From: an uncultured Pseudomonadota bacterium
Lineage (GTDB): Bacteria > Pseudomonadota > Alphaproteobacteria > RF32 > CAG-239
Assembly: GCA_902761535.1 (NCBI GenBank)
Contig: CACWKS010000001.1
Span: 35,682 to 99,681, forward strand
Direction: 5' to 3'
Length of the DNA: 64,000 nt
Notes under the pieces: model-generated
What the model saw: only the letters and a program-made list of their open reading frames with translations
Databases searched by the model: none
Told to the model about the DNA's origin: nothing
Part shown: piece after piece, positions 63,844 to 64,000 of the stretch
How positions within the stretch are numbered: the first letter of the stretch is position 1
Layout: every line of letters begins with the position of its first letter
Position numbers and translations under genes: made by a program

Positions 63844-63930
63844 AATAACAAACATAAACAAGGAAAGACAAGCAAGCTATATGATGATCATAACTTGCGG
63901 GAGAACTTAAGCAGCCATGAGTGATTAGAA

Positions 63931-64000
63931 GATCTGGCAACGACTTACTCTCCCGCGCCTTAAGACGAAGTACCATCAGCGCTAAAGGGTTTAACGGCCG
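63931..64000 (-). rRNA. rrf: 5S ribosomal RNA, 3' part (partial)
   Basis: The minus strand reads AGCGCTGATGGTACT, CGTCTTAAGGCGCGGGAGAG, then TAAGTCGTTGCCAGATC. This is the conserved 3' half of bacterial 5S rRNA, running off the right edge. The rest of the rRNA operon should lie beyond the window. Confidence 0.9.

Noticed and set aside
63785..63976. A 63-codon open frame on the minus strand at the right edge
   Set aside because: It crosses the conserved 3' end of 5S rRNA and the operon terminator. The frame is an accident of RNA-gene sequence.

Overview
The window is about 64 kb of AT-rich bacterial chromosome. Gene content and order point to an alphaproteobacterium, probably one of the uncultured, host- or gut-associated Rhodospirillales-like lineages. 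The evidence is rpsB-tsf, maf-rng-yacG, leuS-lptE-holA, gpmI-envC-ctpA-divergent polysaccharide deacetylase-rppH, and a one-cysteine DksA. The lineage call is inference from synteny and has not been tested by a search.

Layout. 1-2,000: the tail of an unidentified gene, then tsf and rpsB on the minus strand. 2,286-12,689: a plus-strand surface-polysaccharide operon. Four sugar-nucleotide genes (UDP-xylose synthase, ugd, galE, glf) are followed by five glycosyltransferases of several folds, four of which end in a related basic tail. 12,690-13,060: tRNA-Ala(GGC) beside an interrupted copy of its own 3' end. 13,196-22,105: an extra adenylate kinase, GNAT and DMT genes, parE, a PAS/degenerate-GGDEF protein, a pseudokinase with a small membrane partner, and rluD. 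22,186-29,175: unknown genes leading to a VirD4/TraG-type coupling ATPase with no mating-pore genes in sight. 29,179-51,676: mainly housekeeping genes (yacG, rng, maf, dksA, Lon-like protease, holA, lptE, leuS, rsmB, rppH, deacetylase, ctpA, envC, gpmI), with unknown membrane and TPR proteins between them. 51,759-53,549: a class A penicillin-binding protein. 53,550-54,520: non-coding repeats, comprising tandem MITE-like units, a large nested inverted repeat and three matching 26-nt hairpins. 54,523-58,656: a TlpA-like thioredoxin, a 41-residue lipoprotein, a vWA / PP2C / kinase trio matching the TerY-phosphorylation triad, and an SH3 protein. 58,743-64,000: an M20 peptidase, tRNA-Arg(CCT), an XRE regulator, an MmeI-like restriction-modification enzyme, and the 3' end of a 5S rRNA gene with its terminator.

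The most unusual observation is inside the MmeI-like enzyme. A 435-bp block (61,641-62,075) encodes a complete DUF559 (Vsr-like, PD-(D/E)XK) nuclease domain. It is bounded by near-perfect 40-bp inverted repeats and a 3-bp AAT direct repeat, and it lies exactly in frame. Removing it would restore a normal-length enzyme of 935 residues. It looks like a mobile nuclease cassette that inserted into a DNA methyltransferase without breaking its reading frame. The next most interesting loci are the TerY-P triad without ter genes, the orphan coupling-protein locus, the shared glycosyltransferase tail, and the element interrupting the duplicated tRNA-Ala end.
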